A stretch of DNA of 64,000 bases from an uncultured Saprospiraceae bacterium (GCA_937980645.1 CALJPQ010000013.1:62001-126000); one strand, 5' to 3'. Numbered from the stretch's first letter, positions 52,831 through 62,940 are shown. The notes: a model not told the origin generated them from the sequence alone. Translations and numbers: made by a program.

Positions 52831-53681
52831 TGCTGATGCAACGCCTGCCTCTTGCACTTTTTTGGCTTTTGGCCATTGCTTCTGGCTGGTCGCAAAGCCC
52901 ATGGGCGCGCCCGGCCAATGGCGGTTACGTTCAGGTGGGTTACCACACAATACCGGCTTATGGTCAGCTTTTTGGCGGCGGGGGCAGCGATCTTCCGCTG
53001 GTGCGTTACGTAACCGAGCAAACATTCCAGCTGTACGGGGAATACGGCCTTGATGCGCGCACGACGGCCATGGTATCCTTGCCCTGGCGCATGCACGAGC
53101 GCGGGGCTCGAACGCCCGAGCTACCGCTGTACATCGTACCTACCGAAAGCGGCCGCATCAGCGGGTTTGGCAATATCTCTTTTGCACTTCGTCGCCAGTT
53201 CTTCAGCGGGCCGCTCGTCCTGGGTGGCACGCTGAGGCTCGACCTGCCCAGTGTTTCCAGCCAACCCAACACGGGTTTGCGCACGGGCTTCAATGCCTTT
53301 ACCGCGCAGCCCTCGCTTAGCGTAGGTCAGGGCTTGGGCAGGCTGTATTGGTTTGCCTATACCGGTCTGGCATTCCGCACCAACAACTACAACCATTACC
53401 TCAACACCGGTGCAGAAGCGGGCTTCGCCTTCGGGCCACTGTGGCTCATCGCCTTTTTGGATATCGTCCTGCCGTTTGAGAACGACGCCCGCCCGCTGCA
53501 GCCGGTTCGCACGCGCACGGGCCTGTACGAGAACAACCAGGGCTGGCTGTCGCCCGGAGTGAAGGCCCTTTGGCAGGTTACGCCGCGCTGGGGCGTTGTC
53601 GTTTCCGGTGCCAGCGCCTTTTGGGCGCAATACGTGCCCAAAAGCCCAGGTCTGAGTGCAGCCGTTTTTTACCGGTGGTGA
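52830..53681 (+). CDS. Predicted outer-membrane beta-barrel-like exported protein, unknown
   Basis: 283 residues. The signal peptide ends ASGWSQS. The rest alternates short hydrophobic strands with glycine/aromatic turns (YVQVGYHTIPAYGQLFGGGG, FGNISFALRRQFFSGPLVLG, YWFAYTGLAFRTNNYNHYLN) and ends in an aromatic pair (FYRW), as beta-barrels do. I do not recognise the family. It is coupled to yajC by overlapping stop and start codons, which suggests co-translation. Confidence 0.7.
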   Translation: MLMQRLPLALFWLLAIASGWSQSPWARPANGGYVQVGYHTIPAYGQLFGGGGSDLPLVRYVTEQTFQLYGEYGLDARTTAMVSLPWRMHERGARTPELPLYIVPTESGRISGFGNISFALRRQFFSGPLVLGGTLRLDLPSVSSQPNTGLRTGFNAFTAQPSLSVGQGLGRLYWFAYTGLAFRTNNYNHYLNTGAEAGFAFGPLWLIAFLDIVLPFENDARPLQPVRTRTGLYENNQGWLSPGVKALWQVTPRWGVVVSGASAFWAQYVPKSPGLSAAVFYRW

Positions 53682-53736
53682 ATGTTTCGTTCCATTTTCA
53701 GGCAGCACCTGTGCGGGTGCTCTTCATTTTTGTCCT

Positions 53737-56043
53737 ATGGCCCATTATTTGGATGAACTCAACGACGTACAGCGCGCCGCCGTAACGACTATTGAAGGCC
53801 CGGTGCTGGTCATCGCCGGCCCGGGGTCGGGCAAAACGCGCGTGCTGACCTACCGCATTGCTCATGTGTTGGAACAGGGTGTAGAGCCCTGGCGTGTGTT
53901 GGCGCTGACCTTTACCAATAAGGCCGCCCGCGAGATGACTGAGCGCATTGAGCGCGTCGTCGGCCCCAGGGCGCGCTACGTGTGGGCCGGCACCTTTCAC
54001 TCCATTTTTGCCCGCATCTTGCGCGCCGAAGCAGATAAAATCGGCTACCCGCCCAGCTTCTCCATCTACGATACCGACGACACCGTCAGCCTGCTGCGTA
54101 GTATTATTAGGGAAATGAGCCTCGACCCGCAGCAATACAACCCCAACGCTATACGCTCGCGCATTTCATTGGCCAAAAGCAACCTTCTCACCCCGTCGCT
54201 CTACCGCGCCAACGACCAGATGATGGAGCAAGACCGCCAGGCGCGCCGACCCTTCACCGCCGACATCTACGAGCGCTACGTAACCCGCTGCAAGCGCGCC
54301 GGCGCTATGGACTTTGATGACCTGTTGCTGCAAATGCACCACCTGCTGCGCCACCATCCCGAAGTGGCCGACAAATACCGCGAGCGCTTCCGATACCTGC
54401 ACGTGGACGAATTCCAGGACACCAACTTCCTCCAGTACGCCATCCTACACCTGCTGGCCAAATACCCCGGCAGCCCGGAAAACCTCTTCGCCGTCGGCGA
54501 CGACGCCCAGAGCATTTACGCCTTCCGAGGCGCCACCATTGACAACATCCTGGACTTCAGCAAGGATTTCCCCCAGCTGAAAACCTTCAAACTGGAACAG
54601 AACTACCGCAGCACCGAGCATATCGTGGCGGCAGCCAATGAAATCATCGCCCACAACCAGCGCCAGCTGCCCAAAAAAATCTGGACGGCCCGCAGCGACA
54701 GCTACAAAATCCGACTGCTGCGCTGCATGACGGACGACGACGAAGCGCGCCGGGTGGTTGACCTCATCGTAGAGCAAAAAAACCGCCTTCACCTGCGCAA
54801 CGGCGACATCGCCATCCTGTACCGCACCAATGCCCAAAGCCGCAAGTTTGAAGAACAATTGCGCCGCCAAAACCTGCCCTACCGCGTCTTCGGGGGCCTG
54901 TCGTTCTACCAGCGCAAGGAGGTCAAAGACCTGTTGGCCTACCTGCGCTTAGCCGTCAACCCGCACGACGAAGAGGCGTTGGTGCGCATCATCAACTATC
55001 CGACCCGTGGCATCAGCGACGCTACGGTGAATAAACTCCGCCAGCACGCTGCAGCCAGTGGCGTCTCTTTGTGGGAAGCTATGCTCACTGCCGACCTGCC
55101 CGAGCGCGCCCGCAAGGCCGTGCTCAACTTCCGCACTTTGGTAGAAGGCTGGCAACGCCGCGCTCCTAAAGAGTCGGCCTACCAGCTGGCTTCCGACATC
55201 TACCGCCAGTCGGGTCTGCTGGACGCGCTCAAAAGCGAACGCGGCACCGAAGAGGGCCTCAGCCGCCTGCAAAACGCCAACGCCGTGCTGGATGCTATCA
55301 GCGAATTTACCGACAACGCCTCCAAACTGCAACTGAGCGAAGAAGGCGATGCTTCCCCTGACGCCTCTCTGGCCGCCTATCTACAAACGGTTACCCTGCT
55401 GACCGATGCCGACCTGGCCAGCGACAGCCCGGACTACATTACCCTGATGAGTGCTCACGCAGCCAAAGGGCTGGAATTCCACAGCGTGTTTATCACCGGC
55501 ATGGAGGAAATGCTCTTTCCCTCATTTTTTGCTTTAGAGAGTCCGGGTGGCCTGGACGAGGAGCGGCGGCTCTTCTATGTGGCCGTTACGCGGGCCAAAG
55601 AGCTGCTGACCATCTCCTACGCCGGTGTGCGCTATCGCAATGGCCGTCTGACCGAGAGCTCGCCTTCGCGCTTTCTGGGTGAAATTGGCCGCGAGCACTA
55701 CGAGAACCTCGGCGGCATCGGCTCGCGCCGCCCGGCTGCCGAACCTGTTGCGCGCGTGGTTCACACGGTTGACCGGCGCGCCAGCGTGTCGGGCAATTTC
55801 AGTGCGCCGTTGGCCCGCCAAGGCCGCACTACCCCGCCAGCGGCGCCTGCCGACTTCAAGCCCTCTCCGCCCGAGGCCGTCGTGCCTGGGGTACGCGTGC
55901 GGCATCTCAAGTTTGGCGAGGGTGTGGTCAGGAGCGTCGAGGGTGCGCGCGAAAACCGCGTGGCTTCCATTGCCTTTGCGGGCGATGAAATTCCGGAGCG
56001 TCGCTTAGTGCTGCGCTTTGCCAAGCTGATGGTGCTTGCTTAG
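53737..56043 (+). CDS. UvrD/PcrA-type ATP-dependent DNA helicase
   Basis: 768 residues. SF1A motifs in order: I (AGPGSGKTRVL, Walker A 27-34), Ia (ALTFTNKAAREM), II (LHVDEFQDTNFL), III (VGDDAQSIYAFRGA), IV (LEQNYRSTEHI), V (SAHAAKGLEFHSVFITGMEE) and VI (EERRLFYVAVTRAKELL). The C-terminal VRHLKFGEGVVRSVEG is typical of PcrA. It unwinds DNA 3' to 5' in repair and replication restart. The ATG at 53737 was chosen because upstream residues are irregular and Cys-rich. Its stop overlaps the end of the convergent phosphatase gene by four bases. Confidence 0.95.
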   Translation: MAHYLDELNDVQRAAVTTIEGPVLVIAGPGSGKTRVLTYRIAHVLEQGVEPWRVLALTFTNKAAREMTERIERVVGPRARYVWAGTFHSIFARILRAEADKIGYPPSFSIYDTDDTVSLLRSIIREMSLDPQQYNPNAIRSRISLAKSNLLTPSLYRANDQMMEQDRQARRPFTADIYERYVTRCKRAGAMDFDDLLLQMHHLLRHHPEVADKYRERFRYLHVDEFQDTNFLQYAILHLLAKYPGSPENLFAVGDDAQSIYAFRGATIDNILDFSKDFPQLKTFKLEQNYRSTEHIVAAANEIIAHNQRQLPKKIWTARSDSYKIRLLRCMTDDDEARRVVDLIVEQKNRLHLRNGDIAILYRTNAQSRKFEEQLRRQNLPYRVFGGLSFYQRKEVKDLLAYLRLAVNPHDEEALVRIINYPTRGISDATVNKLRQHAAASGVSLWEAMLTADLPERARKAVLNFRTLVEGWQRRAPKESAYQLASDIYRQSGLLDALKSERGTEEGLSRLQNANAVLDAISEFTDNASKLQLSEEGDASPDASLAAYLQTVTLLTDADLASDSPDYITLMSAHAAKGLEFHSVFITGMEEMLFPSFFALESPGGLDEERRLFYVAVTRAKELLTISYAGVRYRNGRLTESSPSRFLGEIGREHYENLGGIGSRRPAAEPVARVVHTVDRRASVSGNFSAPLARQGRTTPPAAPADFKPSPPEAVVPGVRVRHLKFGEGVVRSVEGARENRVASIAFAGDEIPERRLVLRFAKLMVLA

Positions 56044-57713
56044 TCGTCCCAGAGGTCTTCGATGACCTTGCCCGTGCAGCCGTTGGGCCGCATAATGCGC
56101 AGCAGGGCGGCCAGCGTGGGCGCGATGTCGGTGATGCTCACGGCTTCTACCGTCTGACCCGGCTTCACCTTCCAGCCGTACCACAGTAGCGGCACGTGCG
56201 TGTCGTAGGGATAGGGCGAGCCATGTGTGGTACCACCCTTGCCGAAGTACTCGTCGTCGGCGTGCCAGCCCGGTTCGAGGAAAAAGACTATATCGCCCGA
56301 GCGCCGCGGATGCAGGCCGCGCCGCGTTTCGGCAATGAACGGATATTCGGTCGGCATGCGCATGACTTCCTCCATTGTCAGCACATCGTACACGCCGGGC
56401 TGGGTACGCAGGTGGGCTTTCACCACTCCAATAGCCATCTGCAGGCCGTTGACTCCCAGTTCCCGATGGTTAAACCAAATCTGCTGGTTGTGCACAGCCA
56501 ACACAAAGTCTTTCTTCGCACCAATGACTTTTTGTAGCTGCGCATTCAGCGTGTCTTTGAGTTTGCCTTCCGGAAACACGCCTGCAGGGCCTTGCAGGTC
56601 TTGCAGGTGCAGGGGTGTTTCTGCAGCCCCGTGGTCAGCGGTCAGAAACACCAGCACGTTGTCTTTGCCCAGCCGCTCGTCTAAAAACCGAAGCAGGCGG
56701 GCGATCTCTAAGTCGAGCCGCAAGTAAATGTCCTGCACTTCTTCAGCGTGGATGCCGAACTGATGACCGCAGTAGTCGGGTGTGGAGAAGCTGAGACACA
56801 GCATGTCAGGGTATTCGTCCTGCCCCAGTTCCATTTTTTCGATGGCTTCTACAGCAAAGTCTACGGTGATGGTATTGCCTTCGGGCACGAAGCGCAGCAG
56901 GCCGTAGCCGTACTTATGATAGAGGCTGTCGCGCCACAAACGCAAGTCGTAAGGGAAGCTGCGCGGCCACACTAAGGACATGGGTTTATAGTTGCCGCCA
57001 GTGTACTTGCGCCAGTTGTCGTAGCTCTCGCGGTAGGGGCGCTGGAGCAGTTTGTCCCAGATGCCGTCTAAGTACTGGCGGGCCTTTTCCTGGCGGTTGA
57101 AGGCGTTGACCCAGTCTGGTAGTTGTTGGGCATAGTAAGTAGAAGTAATCCAGTTGCCCGTTTGGTCATCGAACCAATAGCAGGCGTTAGGGAAATGGCC
57201 AGCGGGCAGGATGCTGCCGCGGTCTTTGAGGCAGATGCCGACGACTTTGGATTTCATGGCAAAGGCCAGGCGCAATTCGTCGGAGATAGTACTGCTCAGC
57301 AATACGCGCGGCGAATGGCGGCCGCTGCGGTCGTGGGGTTTGCTGGTGCCCACAGCATTTTCGGTAGTGTCGGTAGTTACGTAGCGCTGGCGCCCCCACT
57401 GGCGGTCATACCATTCGTTGGCAATGATACCGTTGATATTGGGCGTTGTGCCCGTGTAGATGGCTGCATGACCCGGACCAGTGTAGGTAGGCCAGTAGTT
57501 GTACAGCGTGTTTTCACACGAAAAGCCCTCGCGCAGCAGGCGCCGAAAGCCGTCGGCGCTGTAAGCGTCGTAGTAGCGATAAAGATAATCGTAGCGCATT
57601 TGATCCACTACGATGCCTATCACCAAGCGCGGGCGGTCGAGCTTTTCCTGCGCATTCAGCGTTCCCAGAGCTAGTAGGCAGGATACAGTTGCCCACGTCC
57701 AGCGTCGTTCCAT
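56040..57713 (-). CDS. PafA-type alkaline phosphatase family protein
   Basis: 557 residues. The signal peptide ends GTLNAQ. The catalytic threonine is T78 in YTGPGHAAIYTG, close to T79 of PafA. Metal ligands are D37 (VVDQMRYDYL), D/H in FSTPDYCGHQFG, TADHGAAETP and the final H in THVPLLWYG. It hydrolyses phosphate monoesters outside the inner membrane. A TACCTTTG box lies 30 bases upstream of the ATG. It is convergent with the helicase gene. Confidence 0.93.
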   Translation of the reverse strand: MERRWTWATVSCLLALGTLNAQEKLDRPRLVIGIVVDQMRYDYLYRYYDAYSADGFRRLLREGFSCENTLYNYWPTYTGPGHAAIYTGTTPNINGIIANEWYDRQWGRQRYVTTDTTENAVGTSKPHDRSGRHSPRVLLSSTISDELRLAFAMKSKVVGICLKDRGSILPAGHFPNACYWFDDQTGNWITSTYYAQQLPDWVNAFNRQEKARQYLDGIWDKLLQRPYRESYDNWRKYTGGNYKPMSLVWPRSFPYDLRLWRDSLYHKYGYGLLRFVPEGNTITVDFAVEAIEKMELGQDEYPDMLCLSFSTPDYCGHQFGIHAEEVQDIYLRLDLEIARLLRFLDERLGKDNVLVFLTADHGAAETPLHLQDLQGPAGVFPEGKLKDTLNAQLQKVIGAKKDFVLAVHNQQIWFNHRELGVNGLQMAIGVVKAHLRTQPGVYDVLTMEEVMRMPTEYPFIAETRRGLHPRRSGDIVFFLEPGWHADDEYFGKGGTTHGSPYPYDTHVPLLWYGWKVKPGQTVEAVSITDIAPTLAALLRIMRPNGCTGKVIEDLWDD

Positions 57714-57742
57714 AGCTGTCTTCCATTTGAATGAATGATGAA

Positions 57743-57750
57743 CAAAGGTA
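57743..57750 (-). promoter_or_regulatory. Candidate -7 box (TACCTTTG) for the PafA-type phosphatase
   Basis: TACCTTTG on the bottom strand, 30 bases before the ATG at 57713. Confidence 0.5.
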
Positions 57751-57994
57751 CGCGGAGAAAAAAGGCGAAGTGGGTTAAGTATGTGCTAACAGCAGAAGGA
57801 ATAGCGCTTGATGAATACATCAAACACTGCTGATACAAAGGCATTAAAAAGCACTTTTTTCCAACGTACCCTAAGAGGGAAGAGAAACCCTACGCTATTG
57901 GGGACACCCTTCTGAGGCGACGCTAACCCGCACACGCGAGTGTTTGAGCACTACTTAGAGGTGTTGACAGTGTAGCCCCTGAAGGCTGTTAACT

Positions 57995-58025
57995 GAAAAA
58001 AGCGGTGGTGCCGTTGCACCACCGC
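57995..58025 (-). terminator. Rho-independent terminator for the CHRD gene
   Basis: A 9-bp stem (GCGGTGGTG with CACCACCGC, 6-base loop) at 58002-58025 is followed on the bottom strand by TTTTTTC (top strand GAAAAAA, 57995-58001). It is 46 bases after the stop of the CHRD protein gene. Confidence 0.85.
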
Positions 58026-58070
58026 CCTCATTTTGGAAAAGCTGCCTTTTCCTGCGGTAGGTTTGATGCG

Positions 58071-61000
58071 TCATTGGCGCACAATGCGCACAGCCGGCAG
58101 AGTACCGCTGGGGGTTTGCAGACTCAGGTAATAGACACCTGCGGGGAGGTGTTGGAAGGGAATATCAAGGGCTTGAATGCCTTCGGTCAGGCTCATTGTA
58201 TGCTCATAAAGCGTCTGGCCGCTGGGGTTAAAGAGCCGCAATACGGTATGGGTCGTTTGGCGGCTTTCGATGAAAAGCATCACTGGTTGGCCGTGAGTGA
58301 GGGTAGGCTGGGCATAAAAACGGAAGGCTGATGCGAGCGGTTCATCGGCACTGACGACCATGCCGCGGCGCACGCGGACGGCAGCGGTGAGGCCAGCGGT
58401 AGCATCGCTTCCGTCAGTACACACAATGCGGTGGAACAACGACACCATGGCCCCTACAGGCACATTGTTGGCGGCTAACAGGGCGTCCAACTCACCAAAG
58501 GTGAGGTTGAGCATTAGTGTCGTGCCGGCATTTTGCATGAAAACGATGTCGCTAAAAGCAGAGTCAGTGGCTACTTGCCACACATACGTGAGCAGATCGC
58601 CATCAGGGTCGGCAGCGGGCAGCCAGGCGATGTTCACCATATTGGTAGGAGCTCCCTCCACCTCGATGAGGGTGCCAGGAGCTGGAGCCACTAGAGTGGT
58701 TTGAGTGGGGAAAAAGTTAGGTTCAGCCAGAATCTGGCCGCGCAGCTCACCTGCGGCGACGGCAGTGGTGTGAATGTTAGCATAAAGTTCAGCGCTGATA
58801 AGCGCATCTATCTGGCTCATAGTGAGTGTAAAAGTATTTTGTGTGGCCTCCAAGACACCCGACTTGAGGTCGGCGGCCAGGGCAGGTTTAAGGCCAAAGG
58901 CAATGCCGCCATTAGCGCCATTGGGCGCCAGGTGCAGGTGGGCGCCGCCAGCAATGTTGGCGTCGAACTGGCCGTCTAAGTTGCGGAAGCTACCCGTACA
59001 GGTCAGGACGTTGCCATTTAGCTCCAATTTGAGGCCGCCCAATCCGCCTGAGCGGACGGCGGGCACTTCATTGATGCCCCGGAGTGTCGTATGGAAGTAG
59101 GCGCCCGCCAAAGGCAATACCTGTCCGCGCACTTCACCGGCAGGCTGTGCCTGGGTATGCACATTGACGTAGATTCGGCGCTGGCGCAGGGTATCCCACA
59201 TACCCGAGGTGAGAGCGATGCGGTTTTCGTCGGCCAAAAAAGCGCCGCTGCGCAGAGAGGCATCCAAATCGGTATGCAAATGGGCGGCGATGGGGCCGTT
59301 GTTGCCGGCCCATTGAGCATGCAAGTGGGCGCCCCCAGCGATGTTGGGGTCGAAGTTGCCTTGTAGGTTACTGAACGAGCCTACACAGATGGCTTGTCCT
59401 GGGCGCACTTCGAAGGCCACCAAACCAGTAGCCGGAGAGTTGACGGCAGGCGATTCGCTGGCGCCAGATAGGGGGGCCAAAAAGTAAGCCGATGCTTCGG
59501 CCAGTAAGTTGCCGCGCAGCTCGCCTGCTGGGTACTGGATGGTGTGAATGTTGGCGTACATGCCGCGGGCCATGAGCATAGCGCGTTGCTCGGCATTCAG
59601 GTCAAAACGGTTCATGCGGGCCGGAAATACACCGCTGCGCATCAGGGCATCCATGTGGGCGTGCAGGTGAGCGGCTACAGGGCCGTTGCTCCCGGGAAGG
59701 CCACTATGGAGATGGAAGCCGCCTGCAATGGCTACATTCACTGGCGTGCTCAAGTCAGCAAACGAGCCACTCACCGTGAGCTGATGGCCCGATAACTCGG
59801 CAGCTACAGCCCCATGCGCACGCGTAACAACACCGGGAATTTCCTGGCTGCCAGTAAGTGGGCCCACGAAAAAGGCCTGACTTTCCAGCAGCAACTGCCC
59901 GCGAATTTCACCCGCTGGATGGGCCGTCGTGTGGATATTGACGTAAGTACCGCGGTTCAGGAGTGCTTGCTTGATCAGGGTATCGAGGGCAAACAGGTTG
60001 TCGCTGCGCAGGAAGCGTCCGCCCTTGCGATCGGGGTCCAGGGTAGCTTTCAATTCCAGAGCAACTGGTCCGTTCATGCCGGCCATACCCAGATGCAGGT
60101 GTGCGCCACCCAGAATGGCCTCATCTACTTCGCCTTCCAGGCCAGTAAAGCTGCCACTGACGGCCAACGAGTCGCCGCGTATTTCGGCAATGACCTGCCC
60201 CCAGGCCAGCGAATTGACGAAGGGGTATTCATTGGCCCCGCACAGATGAGCGCGCAGGAGCGTTTGCACACGGCGCACCACCTGGCCGCGCAACTCGCCC
60301 GAAGGGTATGATTGTGTGTGAATATTGACGTACGCCTCGCCATTGAGCAAAGCTGCCCACTGGTCGGCATTCAGTTTGAACCTGTTCTCGCTGGCTAAGA
60401 ACAGACCGCCACGCATATCGGAGTCTAAAGCCGCCTTCAAGTGCAGCAGGATACCGCCATTAGCCCCAGCCAGGCCCATGTGAAGATGAGCACCTCCAGC
60501 AATATGCTCGGCAAAGATGCCTTGCAAGTTGGCAAACGAACCACTGACTACCAAGGTGTCTCCGTGCCGTTCGAGCGCTACAGCTCCATGACCGTCGGAA
60601 TACACCGAAGGAGCTTCGTTGCTGCCAAAGAGATTGGCGCTCATGTACTCATCCGCTGCTGGCAACAACTGGCCGCGCAATTCGCCCGCGGGAAAAGTGT
60701 GCGTGTGGATATTGACATACCACATGCGATTCATAAGCATCTGAGCCTGCGCCTGCGTCAAGGTGAACGTATTCAGCCCAGGGGGGAACATACCACCCGA
60801 AGAGTCAGCATTGGGCGTAGCTATCAAGGGCAAGATGACCGGGCCGTTTTGTCCTGCATAACCAGCATGAATATGAGCGCCGCCGGCGATGCCAAAGTCT
60901 ATCGGACCGCTCAGGCCACTGAAAGCACCACTGACAACCAGCTGGTTGCCCGTGAGTGTAGCGGTTACTTCGCCCCAAGCCGCAGTAGCTACTGGAAAGA

Positions 61001-62717
61001 CCTCCTGATGGCCCGACAAGTGAGCCCGAAACGTCATAGGCTGCAGCGGCACATCAGGCACAATAGCCATGCAGCGCACCGGTATACCCAAGCCAATAAA
61101 GCCAATGGGGGATGCTGCACCCGTGGCCAGATCTATTCGGAACAGTCGGCTGTTGGGATTGCTTTCCGTAGCAGCACACAGATAAGCCGTATTGCTTCCG
61201 TCGGCAAAAGCGTAGAAGATATCTAAGTCGAGCATGGGCATAGGCATCGTATTAACGGAGATGCCTGAAGGCCCAATAGTATTTTGCGTGCCGTCGTTGG
61301 GCGGTATTTGGGTGGTCAGTACGTTGAGGCCAGCGTCGTAATTGTACAGGGTAGTGCTGGTAGTGCCAGCGAAGCTGTTGGTGTAGGCGCCGGTAGCAAT
61401 CATGGGCATTACGCCTGCATTAGGGTCAGTAGCGGCGTAGTTGAGCATAGCGTCGGTAGCCACCACAGTACCGGTGGTGGGGTGCATCCGATAGTTAGCA
61501 CCATTGCTCCCCATGACACGGATGCGGTCCACTACCGGGTTGAAGTCAAATGTGATGGCCCCCATGTTCGGTTGAAGCATAGCATTTCCCATACCTACAG
61601 GCGTAGCAGCGCCGGTGTTCTGATTTATGGTATAAAGGCGCGCCTCTCCAGAAGTCTGGTTATAGCCAATGGCGTACAGCTCCCCCGTAGCGGGGCGAAA
61701 GTCTAAGCCAGCCACAGTCTGTCCAGCTGCAATACCTGACAAGGGAACTAAGGTGCGCACCACATCGGGCAACCCTGTATCGAAGGAGATGAGCTGGTTG
61801 GAAGCCGTTACGGCGAAGGCCAACTGTCCGTTAATCGTGGGAAGCACATTGCGTTCGATGCGGAAGGCGATGTTGTCCACGCCGGCAGGTAGTGGAATGG
61901 GCGTTAGGTTGAGTCCTGCTCCAGTGGAGAGGTTGATTTGGAAGAGGGTGGTTGTTTGGGTCATGGCGCGCTTGAGTGCCAGCAAGGCAAAATTGGCCTG
62001 GGTATTTTTGTCAAAGAAAATATCCATGTCTGCCGCATCGCCCATAGCTGGGTTAATACCGCAGGCACCAACGGTATTTTGGGTGCCGTCATTGGGTGGT
62101 ATTTGCGTGGTGAGCACATCTAAGGCTTCGTCATAGTTGTACAGGGTAGTGGTTACGGCGCCGATATAGCTGTTGGTGTAGGCCCCGGTAACGATCATGG
62201 GCGTAGCACCGGCGTTGGGGTCGGTGGCGGCATAGTTGAGCATGGCATCTGTGGCCACTACTGCGCCAGTGATGGGGTGCATGCGGTAGTTGGCACCATT
62301 GCTGCCCATGACGCGAATGCGATCCACCGTAGGGTTAAAGTCGAATGTAACGGCACCCATACCTGGCTGAAGCATGATGGGCGTCATGCCTACAGGCGTA
62401 GCCATACCCGTCATAGGGTTCAGGGTGTAGAGGCGCGCTTCGCCGGTAGTCTGATTATAGCCTAAGGCGTAAAGTTCACCAGTAGCCGGGCGGCAGTCCA
62501 AACCTGCGATGCTCTGGCCCATGGCCACGCCCGAAATGGGTGCTACGTTTAAGGGTGTAGAGGGTGCGTTCAGGTCGGCTGTAATCAATAAATTGCCGCT
62601 AAGGGCATAAAGAATTTGCTGAGCAAGGTAAGAGGTGTGCAACCCGAGGACAAACAGCAGGGCCAGCAATCCCTGTCCAAAGGTGCGCACGGTTCGAAAG
62701 GAAGAAAAGTGCGTCAT
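58071..62717 (-). CDS. 1548-residue secreted protein: two DUF4394, six CHRD domains, T9SS type A sorting domain
   Basis: A signal peptide (ends SYLAQQ) is followed by two DUF4394 domains (about 35-290 and 297-555; each with GLD.RPATGELYA.GYNQT and RIRVMGSNGANYRMHP). Six CHRD domains of about 128 residues follow (about 560-1330; each with HLHxGxAGxNG and YxNIHT..xPAGExRGQ). A 110-residue fibronectin-like segment then leads to the type A end (RLFNPSGQTLYEHTM, LPAGVYYLSLQT). CHRD domains occur in chordin and bacterial surface proteins and their role is not known. The two DUF4394 copies are clearly duplicated at nucleotide level. It is monocistronic with a strong terminator. Confidence 0.93.
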   Translation of the reverse strand: MTHFSSFRTVRTFGQGLLALLFVLGLHTSYLAQQILYALSGNLLITADLNAPSTPLNVAPISGVAMGQSIAGLDCRPATGELYALGYNQTTGEARLYTLNPMTGMATPVGMTPIMLQPGMGAVTFDFNPTVDRIRVMGSNGANYRMHPITGAVVATDAMLNYAATDPNAGATPMIVTGAYTNSYIGAVTTTLYNYDEALDVLTTQIPPNDGTQNTVGACGINPAMGDAADMDIFFDKNTQANFALLALKRAMTQTTTLFQINLSTGAGLNLTPIPLPAGVDNIAFRIERNVLPTINGQLAFAVTASNQLISFDTGLPDVVRTLVPLSGIAAGQTVAGLDFRPATGELYAIGYNQTSGEARLYTINQNTGAATPVGMGNAMLQPNMGAITFDFNPVVDRIRVMGSNGANYRMHPTTGTVVATDAMLNYAATDPNAGVMPMIATGAYTNSFAGTTSTTLYNYDAGLNVLTTQIPPNDGTQNTIGPSGISVNTMPMPMLDLDIFYAFADGSNTAYLCAATESNPNSRLFRIDLATGAASPIGFIGLGIPVRCMAIVPDVPLQPMTFRAHLSGHQEVFPVATAAWGEVTATLTGNQLVVSGAFSGLSGPIDFGIAGGAHIHAGYAGQNGPVILPLIATPNADSSGGMFPPGLNTFTLTQAQAQMLMNRMWYVNIHTHTFPAGELRGQLLPAADEYMSANLFGSNEAPSVYSDGHGAVALERHGDTLVVSGSFANLQGIFAEHIAGGAHLHMGLAGANGGILLHLKAALDSDMRGGLFLASENRFKLNADQWAALLNGEAYVNIHTQSYPSGELRGQVVRRVQTLLRAHLCGANEYPFVNSLAWGQVIAEIRGDSLAVSGSFTGLEGEVDEAILGGAHLHLGMAGMNGPVALELKATLDPDRKGGRFLRSDNLFALDTLIKQALLNRGTYVNIHTTAHPAGEIRGQLLLESQAFFVGPLTGSQEIPGVVTRAHGAVAAELSGHQLTVSGSFADLSTPVNVAIAGGFHLHSGLPGSNGPVAAHLHAHMDALMRSGVFPARMNRFDLNAEQRAMLMARGMYANIHTIQYPAGELRGNLLAEASAYFLAPLSGASESPAVNSPATGLVAFEVRPGQAICVGSFSNLQGNFDPNIAGGAHLHAQWAGNNGPIAAHLHTDLDASLRSGAFLADENRIALTSGMWDTLRQRRIYVNVHTQAQPAGEVRGQVLPLAGAYFHTTLRGINEVPAVRSGGLGGLKLELNGNVLTCTGSFRNLDGQFDANIAGGAHLHLAPNGANGGIAFGLKPALAADLKSGVLEATQNTFTLTMSQIDALISAELYANIHTTAVAAGELRGQILAEPNFFPTQTTLVAPAPGTLIEVEGAPTNMVNIAWLPAADPDGDLLTYVWQVATDSAFSDIVFMQNAGTTLMLNLTFGELDALLAANNVPVGAMVSLFHRIVCTDGSDATAGLTAAVRVRRGMVVSADEPLASAFRFYAQPTLTHGQPVMLFIESRQTTHTVLRLFNPSGQTLYEHTMSLTEGIQALDIPFQHLPAGVYYLSLQTPSGTLPAVRIVRQ

Positions 62718-62940
62718 AACATCAGTATTTGTGTGATTAAGAGTAAAGGATTTCTCTTTTTTCCTTTGAGCGAAATAATCGCAGTACCCTTGCTCGAAGA
62801 AGGCATCGTGCTATCTTCGGAGGGTAGGCGAAGCGATTCATCACGCCCGGAGAAGGACATTTGACCGCGCGGATGTCTTAAATACGAAACAGAGCGCTGA
62901 TTGGGTTTTCTATGTGCAAAAAAAGCTGCCGGCAGTATTG

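Larger units (their letters stand above)
57714..58070. other. 357-base region between PafA-type phosphatase and CHRD genes
   Basis: Holds the phosphatase promoter box (57743-57750) and the terminator of the CHRD gene (57995-58025). Between them (57760-57990) I see no ORF or repeat worth naming. Confidence 0.6.

Noticed and set aside
58735..61040. Possible CRISPR-like or tandem DNA repeat
   Set aside because: The periodicity of about 385 bases is explained by six CHRD protein domains in one reading frame; no short direct repeats with spacers.
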